A stretch of DNA of 64,000 nucleotides from DATJKD01 sp963728295 (GTDB lineage Bacteria; Pseudomonadota; Gammaproteobacteria; Steroidobacterales; Steroidobacteraceae). Location: assembly GCA_963728295.1 (NCBI GenBank), contig CAVSKB010000012.1:1-64000 (forward strand), in the 5' to 3' direction. Positions 30,422-39,305 of this stretch are shown in pieces. The notes under the pieces are model-generated. The model was given only the letters and a program-made list of their open reading frames with translations, was not told the DNA's origin and did no database searches. The position numbers and the translations under genes are program-made. How positions within the stretch are numbered: the stretch's first letter is position 1; each line of letters opens with the position of its first letter.

Positions 30422-31060
30422 CTAACACTTTGCAGTTCGCTCTTCATCCAGTTCCACCTGATTGTTCTCCAAGAATTCAGACTTGAAATTTTGTGGTGGC
30501 CAGGGAAGGTCCGGCCGACCCTCTGGCGTAAAGTCCATGAGATTCCAGTACGGCCACACCGTGTCCATGTGATTGAACAAGAGTTCGGTTGCCCAGAAAT
30601 GAAAAATCCTCCCCTTCTGCCTTAAATACGTGCATCACTGGCCATTGCATATCATCAGAGTCGCCTGGCATTTGTAATCGGCCTGGTACGGAGAGTCCGA
30701 TCCGGAAACCAGCGCAATTTGCGACCATCCACGTTCTTTGGCCCACGCATTGATTCGCTCGGCCGGGGCCTTGGTAATCGCGACTAACGCGGCGTTTCGA
30801 GTGACCTGATACGAGGTTCGATCAAATCCATCGACCAGCGACGTACAGGGAGGACAGGGCTTATCCCAATTCGGACCGAACATGAATGAGTAAAGGAGTA
30901 GCGTGTCCTTGTCCGTAAATAGCTCGGAGAATTTCACACTCTTCCCGACTCTCCCGTCGTTAGCCCATTGGAAGATGTAGTCCTCTTTCAACTGCCCCCG
31001 AGATGGAGATCGCGGTCGTCCTCGCTGCACGACTTCACTCGAGCTCTGGCCGAAAGCTAA
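30422..31060 (-). pseudogene. DUF899 thioredoxin-like protein, frameshifted and N-terminally eroded
   Basis: Reading across two frame changes (near 30660 and 30605) gives a DUF899 protein: LKEDYIFQW, GKSVKFSELF, FMFGPNWDKPCPPCTSLVDG with a CPPC thioredoxin-like motif, ERINAWAKERGW, MQWPVMHVF, HFWATELLFNHMD and WPYWNLMDFTPEG. The stop is at 30422. The normal N-terminus (some 60 residues with the KEKELTR-type helix) is not seen, so the gene start near 31060 is a guess. It may be a complete gene with sequence errors or a real relic. It is the second DUF899 copy in the window. Confidence 0.65.
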
Positions 31061-31415
31061 GTTTGCTACTTCGCACTAGCACAGCCATCGAAGGCATGTT
31101 GCCTCGATAGCTCATCGGGCTCGCAGATCTGCGGATATGGCCATCGGACAAAACCGCATTCCTCCGCCATATGGAGCGACTGGCTCGGCACTGGCCTAAA
31201 CCGGTTTGCACAGCCGAGCTACTCCCGCAGCCTTGATGGCCAGGTTGCCTCATAGCCACGCCGAGTCTTGGGATTGGCCAGCGGACAAAATCGCTTCGGG
31301 CCGCCCCATCGTGGCTCGCCCTGAACGCCCACGCGTACCAACTTTTTCAGAGCCGCGCGGTATTTACCGGACGCAAAACCTAGTTTCTGTCTGCGGCACC
31401 ATCCAGGGAGGATCG
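31061..31415. repeat. diverged direct repeat in gene-free stretch
   Basis: Two segments about 130 bp apart share the same order of short blocks. GTTGCCTC followed by ATAGC occurs near 31099 and near 31244. A longer block (TGGCCA, one variable base, CGGACAAAA, one variable base, CGC) occurs near 31137 and near 31276. This looks like an old tandem duplication of non-coding DNA. No gene is supported here. Confidence 0.4.
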
Positions 31416-31637
31416 ATGTGCGAGTTCACGGATGCCGAGCGGCAATACCTGACAGAAACCCGCTCGTTAACCAGGGACCAAGCTGGGCGAGAAGTGCTGG
31501 TTGGCCTCACCGACGAAGAATCGGCCGCACTAATGGCGCATCGCAGACGGTTCTCGGCGGGAAACACACTGCCGGATACGGCAAGCCTGGGAACCTGGCT
31601 CGAGTTGGCCGAAAAACACGAGCAGGCGCGATCCTGA
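31416..31637 (+). CDS. small hypothetical protein
   Basis: 73 aa starting MCEFTDAERQYLTETRSLTR, with GGGAGGA 5 nt before the ATG. The sequence is charged and helical (EVLVGLTDEESAALMAHRRR, then LGTWLELAEKHEQ), and it looks soluble. No family is recognised. It converges on the gene at 31702. Confidence 0.55.
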   Translation: MCEFTDAERQYLTETRSLTRDQAGREVLVGLTDEESAALMAHRRRFSAGNTLPDTASLGTWLELAEKHEQARS

Positions 31638-31701
31638 ACAGTAGTGCGGGGGCACGACTCGACGAGCCGGCAGGGCGACTCGGCGGCTCTCTAATCCAAG
31701 G

Positions 31702-32367
31702 TCAGCGAACGTCCGCGCCGCAACACGCGGGCACCTTGCTCGCAATTGGATGTCCAGGATCGAGGGGCCGCAGGTCACAGCCCATCTTGGCGCCGTGAAT
31801 TCTAAGCGGGCCGGATGCCACTTCGATTGGCCGCGAGCCACCGCCGCCGCGTGGAAACAGCCAGTGCTTGCCGCTAACCTCCGTGTGACAGCAATAGACC
31901 GATTGCCCATCACCGCCTTGCGGCACGTGCTCCCACTCGAGCTGTTTTGCGATACCCGGAATTCCGTTGAAAATTCGCACCACCGCGGGCTCGGTCGAGC
32001 GCAAGTCAATTCCGAGGTGATCGAGGAATGGCCTTGGGGTTTTCAGCGCTTCGGTAATCAGATCCTCCACCGCCACATTGATGGAAGAGAAGATCATGTT
32101 GAGACCTTCAGCGTGCGTGAACTTCACGTAGCCAGCCTGCTCGCTTTCGGGCGTGCCGCCGAGCGACAGGATGCGCTCGCGCGGTAGTTTGGTGGTGTCC
32201 TCCACGCGCACGTGCACATGCACTGAGTCCGCGGCCTCAAGCGCGTCGCGCAATGGGTGCGTGGCCTCGAACAGCGCCAGCGTTTCGCGTACTTCGGATT
32301 CCGAGACCAGCGCGAGCTCGTGATAGCGGACGAGTAGTTCGGCAAAGCGTTCGGGTTCGAGCCGCAT
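31702..32367 (-). CDS. hypothetical protein
   Basis: 221 aa. GGGGAG lies upstream of the ATG at 32367. It begins with a helical stretch (ERFAELLVRYHELALVSESE), then VHVHVRVEDTTKLPRERILS, and a hydrophilic beta-rich part (YVKFTHAEGLNMIFSSINVA). ATP- or metal-binding motifs are absent. It may carry a VOC-like beta-alpha fold, but I cannot place it in a family. Confidence 0.6.
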   Translation of the reverse strand: MRLEPERFAELLVRYHELALVSESEVRETLALFEATHPLRDALEAADSVHVHVRVEDTTKLPRERILSLGGTPESEQAGYVKFTHAEGLNMIFSSINVAVEDLITEALKTPRPFLDHLGIDLRSTEPAVVRIFNGIPGIAKQLEWEHVPQGGDGQSVYCCHTEVSGKHWLFPRGGGGSRPIEVASGPLRIHGAKMGCDLRPLDPGHPIASKVPACCGADVR

Positions 32368-32579
32368 CGTGATTCTCCCCTTGAGTTGCTGCGAGCCTGC
32401 CATGCCGCTACTCCCTTGGCGAGAGCTTCGAGGACCGCCGCGGCGCTTTGGGGCATCCTGAGGCTGTGGCTGCCTTGTGCGGGCGTCAACCTTTTACGTC
32501 GCGGCGGGTACTTATAGGTGCGCATGGATAGTGGTACGGATCGGTTTCAGTGGCGTGGACACAACTGGGGAAGGGGGCG

Positions 32580-32756
32580 ATGCACTTGATTCGCGTATTT
32601 CGCGGCAGTCCGTTGGTTTCCTGCGCCAGGATCGCCGGCAATATCAGCCGTGCTCGGAGGCAGCGGCTCATTTCTATCATGTCGATGATCGGGGTCCTGA
32701 TCGCGTCTGTTGGCATGGTCCTGATCGCAGCAAGCGCGACGGGCGCGACCGGTTGA
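32580..32756 (+). CDS. small single-pass membrane protein, hypothetical
   Basis: 58 aa. A GGGGG run sits a few bases before the ATG. A basic stretch (ARIAGNISRARRQRLI) precedes one membrane helix (MSMIGVLIASVGMVLIAASA). No family is recognised and it may be chance. Confidence 0.35.
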   Translation: MHLIRVFRGSPLVSCARIAGNISRARRQRLISIMSMIGVLIASVGMVLIAASATGATG

Positions 32757-32871
32757 AAATCCGCAGGCTCGCTCTGATTTCGGGGACGCTTTCTCCCAGG
32801 GAGTGTGAGCCGTTACGCAGGTCTCCCCGCAGCGTTAGCTGTATAAGAAGCCACCGCCCGATAGTGGGCGA

Positions 32872-33144
32872 ATGGTGCTGCCTGTGAACCGCACGGTGCT
32901 TCTTACTCATCTGGAGATCGCTGAGCGGTATGTCGACAAGGGCGCGCAGCATATTGGCCGCCTTAAAGAGATCATCGATGTGCTTGCTCGCGGCGGAGCC
33001 GACACAACGGCCCCCAAGGACTTGCTGCGCCAGGTCGAGACGGCACAGGAGAGGTACGTCTCCCATCGAGACTGGCTTCTTCAGGAACTGAAGAATTCAA
33101 CCTGTGACCGCCTTCCTGCTCCGCTCTACCTAAGTCCACGTTGA
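32872..33144 (+). CDS. small hypothetical helical protein
   Basis: 90 aa, mostly helical and charged (LLTHLEIAERYVDKGAQHIG, LKEIIDVLARGGADTTAPKD, LLRQVETAQERYVSHRDWLL). The heptad-like pattern suggests a coiled coil. No family is recognised. It converges on the VOC fragment. Confidence 0.45.
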   Translation: MVLPVNRTVLLTHLEIAERYVDKGAQHIGRLKEIIDVLARGGADTTAPKDLLRQVETAQERYVSHRDWLLQELKNSTCDRLPAPLYLSPR

Positions 33145-33412
33145 GCAGACCTCTGCGCGCCCTGGGGGCGCGCAACTTTCAGGTCAGCGGATGTGCACCT
33201 TCCCGCGGCGTGCATGGACGTGGCGTGGAGGAGGCTCCTGGCCAGGTCGTGGTCGGGCTCGATGCCCGGCGTGTCGCGCCAGAACTCGACCATGATTCCG
33301 TTCGGATCCACGTAGTAGAGCGAAGGCACCACCCATGGTCGATCTCCATGAGCGGGCCGAGTCCCAGTCGTATCAGTTCCTCGTAGAAGTGGTGGGTGGC
33401 GGCGATGGTCAA
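33126..33412 (-). pseudogene. C-terminal fragment of a VOC/glyoxalase-fold protein
   Basis: ATHHFYEELIRLGLGPLMEI and DHGW, then after a frame change near 33330 VPSLYYVDPNGIMVEFW. These are the last two strands of a vicinal-oxygen-chelate domain, with the metal-binding Glu in VEFW. The N-terminal half is absent. The fragment begins immediately after the M20 amidohydrolase stop on the same strand, so it looks truncated by a rearrangement. Confidence 0.55.
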
Positions 33413-33431
33413 CGACAAACCGCAGCCTGCA

Positions 33432-34690
33432 TCACGGCCCAAGCAAGCCGCGATCGATCGCAAGCAGCGTGCGCAGCAGCACGTCGACACCGTTCGCGAT
33501 GTCGGCGGCGCGGTGTATTCCTGCGGCGCGTGGCTGATCCCGTCCCGGCTCGGCACGAAGATCATGGCCATCGGCGCGACGTGCGCCATGTCCTGCGCGT
33601 CGTGCCCGGCGCCGCTCGGCAGGCGCCGGTGCGACAGCCCGAGCGAGGCGGCGGCCGTCGTCGATGACCTTGCGCAGCCGCTCGTCGGTTGGCGCGGGCG
33701 CGAGTGCCACGTCGATCTCGCTGAAGGTGATCGGCGTGCCGCGTGCGCCTGTGATGTGTCTCGCCTCGGCCTCGACCGCCCGAAACACTGCTTCCATCTT
33801 TTCGGCCGCGAGGTCGCGAATCTCGAGGCTCATCTCGACGCGGCCCGGGATGACGTTCGGGGCGCCCGGTTCGGCGCGAATGCGCCCGACGGTGGCCACC
33901 TGGGTGCCCGGCATCGTCGACGCGATCCGATTGACGGCGAGCGCCAGCTCGGATGCCGCGAGGAGTGCGTCCCGCCTGCGATTCATCGGCGTGGTGCCAG
34001 CGTGGTTCGCCGTCCCCTCGACCGTGACATCCCACCAGCGGATTCCGACGATGCCCTCAACGACGCCGATGTCGATGCCGGCCTCGTCGAGGATCGCGCC
34101 CTGCTCGATGTGCAGCTCGACGAAGGCCGCAATGGTGCCCGGGGCGCGGCGCGCCTCGGCGAGGCGTGAAGGGTCACCGCCCACGGTGCGGATCCCGTCG
34201 CGAATCGTGAGCCCGCTGTGGCTGACGACGTCGAGCGTTCCTGGGCCGACTCGGCCAGCCATCGCCTGGCTGCCGACGACCCCGCCTTCCTCGTCGGTGA
34301 AGACGACGAACTCGAACGGATGTCGCGTGGCGATGCCGTGCTCGCGCAGCAGCTCCGCCACCTCGATGGCGCCCAGCACGCCCACGTCGCCGTCGTAGTT
34401 GCCGCCCTGCGGGACGGAGTCGATGTGCGAGCCGGTCATGATCACGGGCAGCGCCGGATCGGTGCCGGCACGGCGTCCGATGATGTTGCCCGCCGCGTCG
34501 ATGCGCACCTCGAGCCCGGCGCCCCGCATCAGCGACGTGATGTATTCGCGACCGGCGATATCCGCGTCGCTGAACGCCACGCGGCTGACGCCGCCCGCAG
34601 GATTGGCGCCGAAGCGTCCGAGCGCGATGGATGCGTTGCTCGAGGCGTTGGGCCTTCGCCCGCGGGCCGGTGTCGCCGGCTTGGGCGCTC
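33432..34690 (-). CDS. Zn-dependent hydantoinase/carbamoylase family amidase (M20, three frameshifts)
   Basis: About 415 aa of the M20 metallopeptidase group that includes N-carbamoyl-L-amino acid and allantoate amidohydrolases. Metal-site motifs are GSHIDSVPQGGNYDGDVGV, FTDEEGGVVG, ELHIEQGAIL and, near the end, AGHDAQDMA. ISHAPQEYTA and ADIANGVDVLL close the domain. Frame changes near 34630, 33637 and 33512 must be bridged. It would act on N-carbamoyl or ureide groups, as in hydantoin or purine breakdown. Its N-terminal limit is blurred, because it runs into the tail of the M28 gene upstream. Confidence 0.8.
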
Positions 34691-36313
34691 GTCGGCAGTG
34701 GAGGCCGCAGCCAGCGTCGCGCCTGCCGCGCGCACCGTGCCGTACTCGACGCCGGGATTCCAGCCCGGCCAGCTCGCGCCGTTCGCGACAGCGCGACCGA
34801 GTTCATACGCGACCGTCGCTTCCTGCACCGTGCCCGCGAATGTCCAGCGCGGGTCGAACGCGTCGGTGGTCTGGTGATAGTCGTGAGCGTTATATCGCTC
34901 GACCAGCGCATTGCCGGCCGTGGTGCCGCCGTCAATGAGGTCGCGCCCGGCGCGGAACGCGATTGCGGGCACGCCCTTCCTGGCGAAGGGGAAGTGATCC
35001 GATCGAAAGTACCAGCCGGCCTCGGGGTTGGGCTCAGGCGTCACGCGCAGGCCGAGCGCCGCCGCGGCCTCGGCGAGCCGCGCCTCGAGATCGGTGCGGC
35101 CGCCGCCGATCAGCTCGACGTCGCGCGCCGCAGGTAGCACCACGTGCGGATCGAGGTTGATCACGGCGGCGGTCTTGGCGAGCGGGTAGACCGGGGTTGC
35201 GGCGTAGTACTCGGCACCGAGCAGCCCCTTCTCCTCGGCCGTCCACGCGGCGAACACTACGGTGCGCGCAGGACGCGGACCCTGCGCGAAGGCGCGGGCG
35301 ATCTCGAGCACTTCCGCGGTGCCGGTGGCGTTGTCAACCGCGCCGTTGCGGATCCAGTCGCCCTTGGCGTCGGGACCGTTGCGGCCATTCGCGTCCCAGT
35401 GCGCGCCGTACAGCACGTATTCATCGGGGCGCGACTCACCGCTGATTCTTGCAAGCACGTTGTGGCTCACGACGTCGGTGGCCTTCAGCTCGCCCGAGGC
35501 GCTGAGCGTCGCGTCCTTGATCGCGAAGGCGCGGAACGACGGGCTGCGTGACTGGCGCTTCAAAGACTCGAGCTCGAGGCCTGCCCGCGTGAGCAGATCT
35601 GCCGCGACGTCGAGGCGCAACCAGCCGCTCAGCTGCAGCGTCGAAGGCTTCAGCGGCGCGAGTACGAACGCGGGTAGCGCATCGCCGCTCGCTACCTGCA
35701 GGAAGGGATAGCTCGCGGCCGCGTCCTCATGGATGACGAGCACGCCGAGTGCGCCGGCACGCGCGGCGGCCTCGAACTTGCTGCCGATGCGTCCCGCGAG
35801 CACCATGCGCCGCCCTTCGAAGCCGAGGTCACGGCCGGCCTCGAAATCCGGGTCGTTCGCGAGCACCACGACGACCTTGCCGTGCAAGTCGACTCCCTCG
35901 TAGGCGTCCCAGCCGCGTGCGGGGTCCGAGACTCCGTAGCCGCCGAATACCAGCGGCGCAGTCGCCACCTCGGTACGTCCGACGTTGCGCAGGGCCAGCG
36001 TGACGTTCTCGCCGGGCGTCAACGGGATTGCCTGGCCCCCGATGGCGAGCGAGAGCTTCGCGCCCGGCTGACGGTCGAGGCGTACCAGCGGCACCGGCTG
36101 CGTCCATAGTCCGTCGAAACCGCCTGGCTCGAGGCCTGCGGCCGCGAATGCCTTCGACAGGTACTCGATCGTCTTGCGATCGCCCGCCTCACCCGGGCCG
36201 CGTCCCTCGTACTCGTCCGAGGCAAGCACACGCACGTCCTCGCGGATGCGCTCGGCGGAGATCACGGGCGCCGCTGCGGCAGCGGCGGCAATAACGAGTG
36301 GCGCGAGGATCAT
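34690..36313 (-). CDS. secreted M28 family zinc aminopeptidase
   Basis: About 540 aa with a short signal peptide (ILAPLVIAAAAAAAPVIS). A PA insert domain covers residues about 110-250. The catalytic domain has the two-zinc ligands in order: His in YGAHWDANG, Asp in GAVDNATGTA, Glu-Glu in WTAEEKGLLGA, Asp in VINLDPHV and His in FRSDHFPFA. It frees N-terminal amino acids in the periplasm. The frame stays open past the expected end (WPGWNPGVEYGTVRAA) into the M20 gene, so I place the end near 34690. A lost stop through sequence error is likely. Confidence 0.85.
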
Positions 36314-36378
36314 GACGCATCATCGCGAGAACGCCGGCATACAGGCAAGACCCGCGGGCCCACGCAAACTACTCGCAC

Positions 36379-37515
36379 TCAGCCGAAGTTCGCGAATAGC
36401 TTTTGGTGTTCCCCGACAATTCTGGCGGTCTCCTCCGACTCGACATTCGTCGTGTGGTCGCCCAGCTTGAACATGCCGCCGAGCAGTATGACGTCCGAGC
36501 GCGGGAACATGTGCAGCAGGCCCCGCCCGCCGCCAATCGTCATGTAATCCACAGCCGGGTCGGGTGGCAAGTAGACGAGCTGTCCTTTGGCCGGCACCAA
36601 CGACGCGTCGTCGAACAGTTGAGCCGCGCCGAGTCCGCTGCAGTTGAAGATCAGCGACTCCTCCAGGGAAAGCACGTCCGAGCGGTCCTGGAAGTTGCGG
36701 ATTACGAATCTGCCGCCCGCAATCTGGAAGTCCTGGACGACCCGACGCAGCAGTACCGCCGGATCGATCTGCATCGTCACAAACCGGTGCGCGTAGCGGG
36801 TCGTGAACGGATGCTCACCAGGCCCCAAGGTCGCCCGGTGCGGGAAGAGGTCGTTGAATAGGGGGTCCTCATCGGCCGGATCTGCCGAGTCATTCAGGAC
36901 GTAGGTCTCGAGCCACCGGATGCCGTAGTCGGATCCCCCCAGGTTCGTGTACGCATGATGCGAGATGCGGGCCGCCCAATTGAGCTTCGACTTGAACTCG
37001 TCGGACGAGACGGCCGGGTCATCTACGCTGAATGGGGACCATTCCCCCGCCGCAACATTCGAGGTCGTGTGACGCGCAACGTCACGCGTATAGATGGTTA
37101 CTTCCCACCCCGCGTCCTGGAGCAGGCGGGCACTGGTCAGCCCGATGATGCCGCTGCCGATGACCGCTGCTTCGGTCGGCGACATGCCCACCGTCTCGCG
37201 GACGGCCAGTGCTGAGGATCCCCATGCAAGGCTGATTCCGCCGCCGCCGTGGCCGTAGTTATGGACAACGGTCTTGTCATCGAAGCGCTCGCTTTCGACG
37301 CGGAACCCTCCCGGCCGAAAGGGTCGATGACCGACGATGACCCGGATGACGTTGTCCATCGAGATTGCCGGCGCCGCCCATGGATTTCGCGAATACGACC
37401 GCGGGTATGGCACGCGTCGGGAGGACGGGAGCGGCGCACACCCGCTCAGAGAGGTCAGAAGTGCGCCAGCGCCGATCGCCTTCAAGAGGTCACGCCTCTG
37501 TGTTCGCGAGGTCAT
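36379..37515 (-). CDS. exported FAD-dependent D-amino-acid-oxidase family protein
   Basis: 378 aa. GGGGGG lies upstream of the ATG at 37515. The leader has twin arginines (QRRDLLKAIGAGALL) and ends in a lipobox (LTSLSGC), so it is probably a Tat-exported lipoprotein. The FAD fold is at residues about 115-145 (AAVIGSGIIGLTSARLLQ). The DAO-type middle (TTSNVAAGEWSPF) and C-terminal region (KGQLVYLPPDP, then LLHMFPRSDVILLGGMFK) follow eukaryotic D-amino-acid or D-aspartate oxidases. A periplasmic, membrane-tethered D-amino-acid oxidase is unusual. Confidence 0.8.
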   Translation of the reverse strand: MTSRTQRRDLLKAIGAGALLTSLSGCAPLPSSRRVPYPRSYSRNPWAAPAISMDNVIRVIVGHRPFRPGGFRVESERFDDKTVVHNYGHGGGGISLAWGSSALAVRETVGMSPTEAAVIGSGIIGLTSARLLQDAGWEVTIYTRDVARHTTSNVAAGEWSPFSVDDPAVSSDEFKSKLNWAARISHHAYTNLGGSDYGIRWLETYVLNDSADPADEDPLFNDLFPHRATLGPGEHPFTTRYAHRFVTMQIDPAVLLRRVVQDFQIAGGRFVIRNFQDRSDVLSLEESLIFNCSGLGAAQLFDDASLVPAKGQLVYLPPDPAVDYMTIGGGRGLLHMFPRSDVILLGGMFKLGDHTTNVESEETARIVGEHQKLFANFG

Positions 37516-37784
37516 CGGTTCCCCCCTTTCTCTTGGCAATCGTTTTCCGTTATCGCCCCAGGGTGGCGCGGCGTGATCTTCCCGAGCGGTTCGGCACGTG
37601 GCCGACGGTGTGGAAGCTGCCGCTCCTTGGCACTCTCAGAATATAGCGCACGGGCGGGCTTGCGGTAAGGCCCGGGTCGTGCTGCAGCATCGCCGGCCGA
37701 TGCCAGAACCGGCGGAAATCGGAGTCACGAAATGCGTGTGGTGTTGTCGACGTGTGTGCCGCTGGTGCCGATCGGAGTGTGGCG

Positions 37785-39284
37785 ATGACCGAGCATGCGG
37801 TGGTGATCGCCGGAGGAGGTCCGACAGGGCTGATGTTGGCGGGCGAGTTGGCGTTGGCGGGCGTGGACGTTGCCATCGTCGAGCGGCGCGCCAGCCAGGA
37901 CCTCCCCGGCTCGCGCGCGGGCGGCCTGAGCTCACGCACCATCGAGGTTCTCGATCAGCGCGGAATCGCCGATCGGTTCCTTGCGGAGGGGCAGAAAGCC
38001 CAGGTCGCAGGGTTCGCCGTAACCCGCCTGGACATCAGCGACTTTCCGACCCGGCACAACTACGGGCTCGCGCTCTGGCAGAACCACATCGAGCGAATCC
38101 TCGCCGGCTGGGTCCTCGACGAGTTGGCGGTGCGGATCTACCGCGGACGTGAAGTAACCGGCTTCGCGCAGGACGACACCGGCGTCGACGTCGCGGTGTC
38201 CGACGGCCAGTCGCTGCGGGCGGAGTATCTCGTCGGGTGCGACGGAGGACGCAGTCTGGTCCGCAAAGCAGCCGGCATCGAGTTCCCCGGCTGGGATCCG
38301 ACGACGAGCGCGCTGCTCGCCCAGGCCGAGATGACCGAGGAGCCGGAAACGGGCATTCGCCGAACTCCCTCGGGCATGCATGCCATCGGCAAGGTGGAGT
38401 ACGAGATCAAGGGCGGCGAGGTGATCTACAAGAAAGGCGGGACGGTGGGGGTCATGTTGACCGAACCGCAGGTCGGAACGACCGAACCCACCCTGCGCGA
38501 TATCAGCGAGGGCCTCATCGCCGTATACGGAACCGACTATGGAATCCACAGCCCCACCTGGATCACCAGGTTCACCGATATGACTCGGCAGGCAGCGGCC
38601 TACCGCAAGGGACGGGTCCTGCTGGCCGGCGACGCGGCGCACGTGCATTCCCCGGTCGGTGGGCAGGGCCTCAACACCGGTGTGCAGGATGCGGTGAATC
38701 TGGGGTGGAAGCTGGCCCAGGTGGTCCACCGGACAGCGCCGGAAAGCCTGTTGGATACCTACCATGCCGAGCGCCACCCGGTCGCTGCCCGCGTGCTGCG
38801 TCTCACGATGGCGCAAGTCGCGCTAATGCGCGTCGACGATCGCATCGAGGCGTTGCGCGACACCGTGTCCGAGCTGCTCAGCATGGACGAGCCGCGCAAA
38901 CGATTCGCCGCGATGATGTCCGGTCTGGACATTCATTACGATCTCGGCGAGGGACACCCGCTGCTCGGACGCCGCATGCCCGATCTCGACCTGGTCACCG
39001 CCAATGGCTCGCTGCGGGTCTTCACCCTGTTGCACGATGCCCGGCCGGTGCTGCTCAACCTCGATCAGCCCGGCGGCTTCGACATAACTCCTTGGGCAGA
39101 TCGGGTTCAGCTGGTCGATGCCAGGTGCGTTGGTACGTGGGAGCTTCCGGCACTCGGGCCCGTCACTGCTCCCAGCGCCGTGTTGATTCGGCCCGACGGA
39201 TATGTGGCGTGGGTGGGAGGCCTGACTCAGCCGGGGCTCGCTGACGCGCTAACCACGTGGTTCGGACCGCCTACTGCGGTGTAG
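37785..39284 (+). CDS. FAD-dependent aromatic-ring monooxygenase (PHBH/RdmE type)
   Basis: 499 aa of the group A flavoprotein hydroxylases. GGAG lies before the ATG at 37785. The three signature sites are VIAGGGPTGLMLAGELAL (FAD), GCDGGRSLVRKAAG (DG motif, NADPH) and LLAGDAAHVHSPVGGQGLN (GD motif). A thioredoxin-like C-terminal domain of about 110 residues, as in RdmE/PgaE and phenol hydroxylase, ends the chain. It hydroxylates aromatic rings such as polyketides or phenols. Relatives are frequent in actinobacteria, so transfer is possible. It is flanked by genes on the opposite strand. Confidence 0.9.
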   Translation: MTEHAVVIAGGGPTGLMLAGELALAGVDVAIVERRASQDLPGSRAGGLSSRTIEVLDQRGIADRFLAEGQKAQVAGFAVTRLDISDFPTRHNYGLALWQNHIERILAGWVLDELAVRIYRGREVTGFAQDDTGVDVAVSDGQSLRAEYLVGCDGGRSLVRKAAGIEFPGWDPTTSALLAQAEMTEEPETGIRRTPSGMHAIGKVEYEIKGGEVIYKKGGTVGVMLTEPQVGTTEPTLRDISEGLIAVYGTDYGIHSPTWITRFTDMTRQAAAYRKGRVLLAGDAAHVHSPVGGQGLNTGVQDAVNLGWKLAQVVHRTAPESLLDTYHAERHPVAARVLRLTMAQVALMRVDDRIEALRDTVSELLSMDEPRKRFAAMMSGLDIHYDLGEGHPLLGRRMPDLDLVTANGSLRVFTLLHDARPVLLNLDQPGGFDITPWADRVQLVDARCVGTWELPALGPVTAPSAVLIRPDGYVAWVGGLTQPGLADALTTWFGPPTAV

Positions 39285-39305
39285 CGCAGCATGCCACCGC
39301 GGAAG

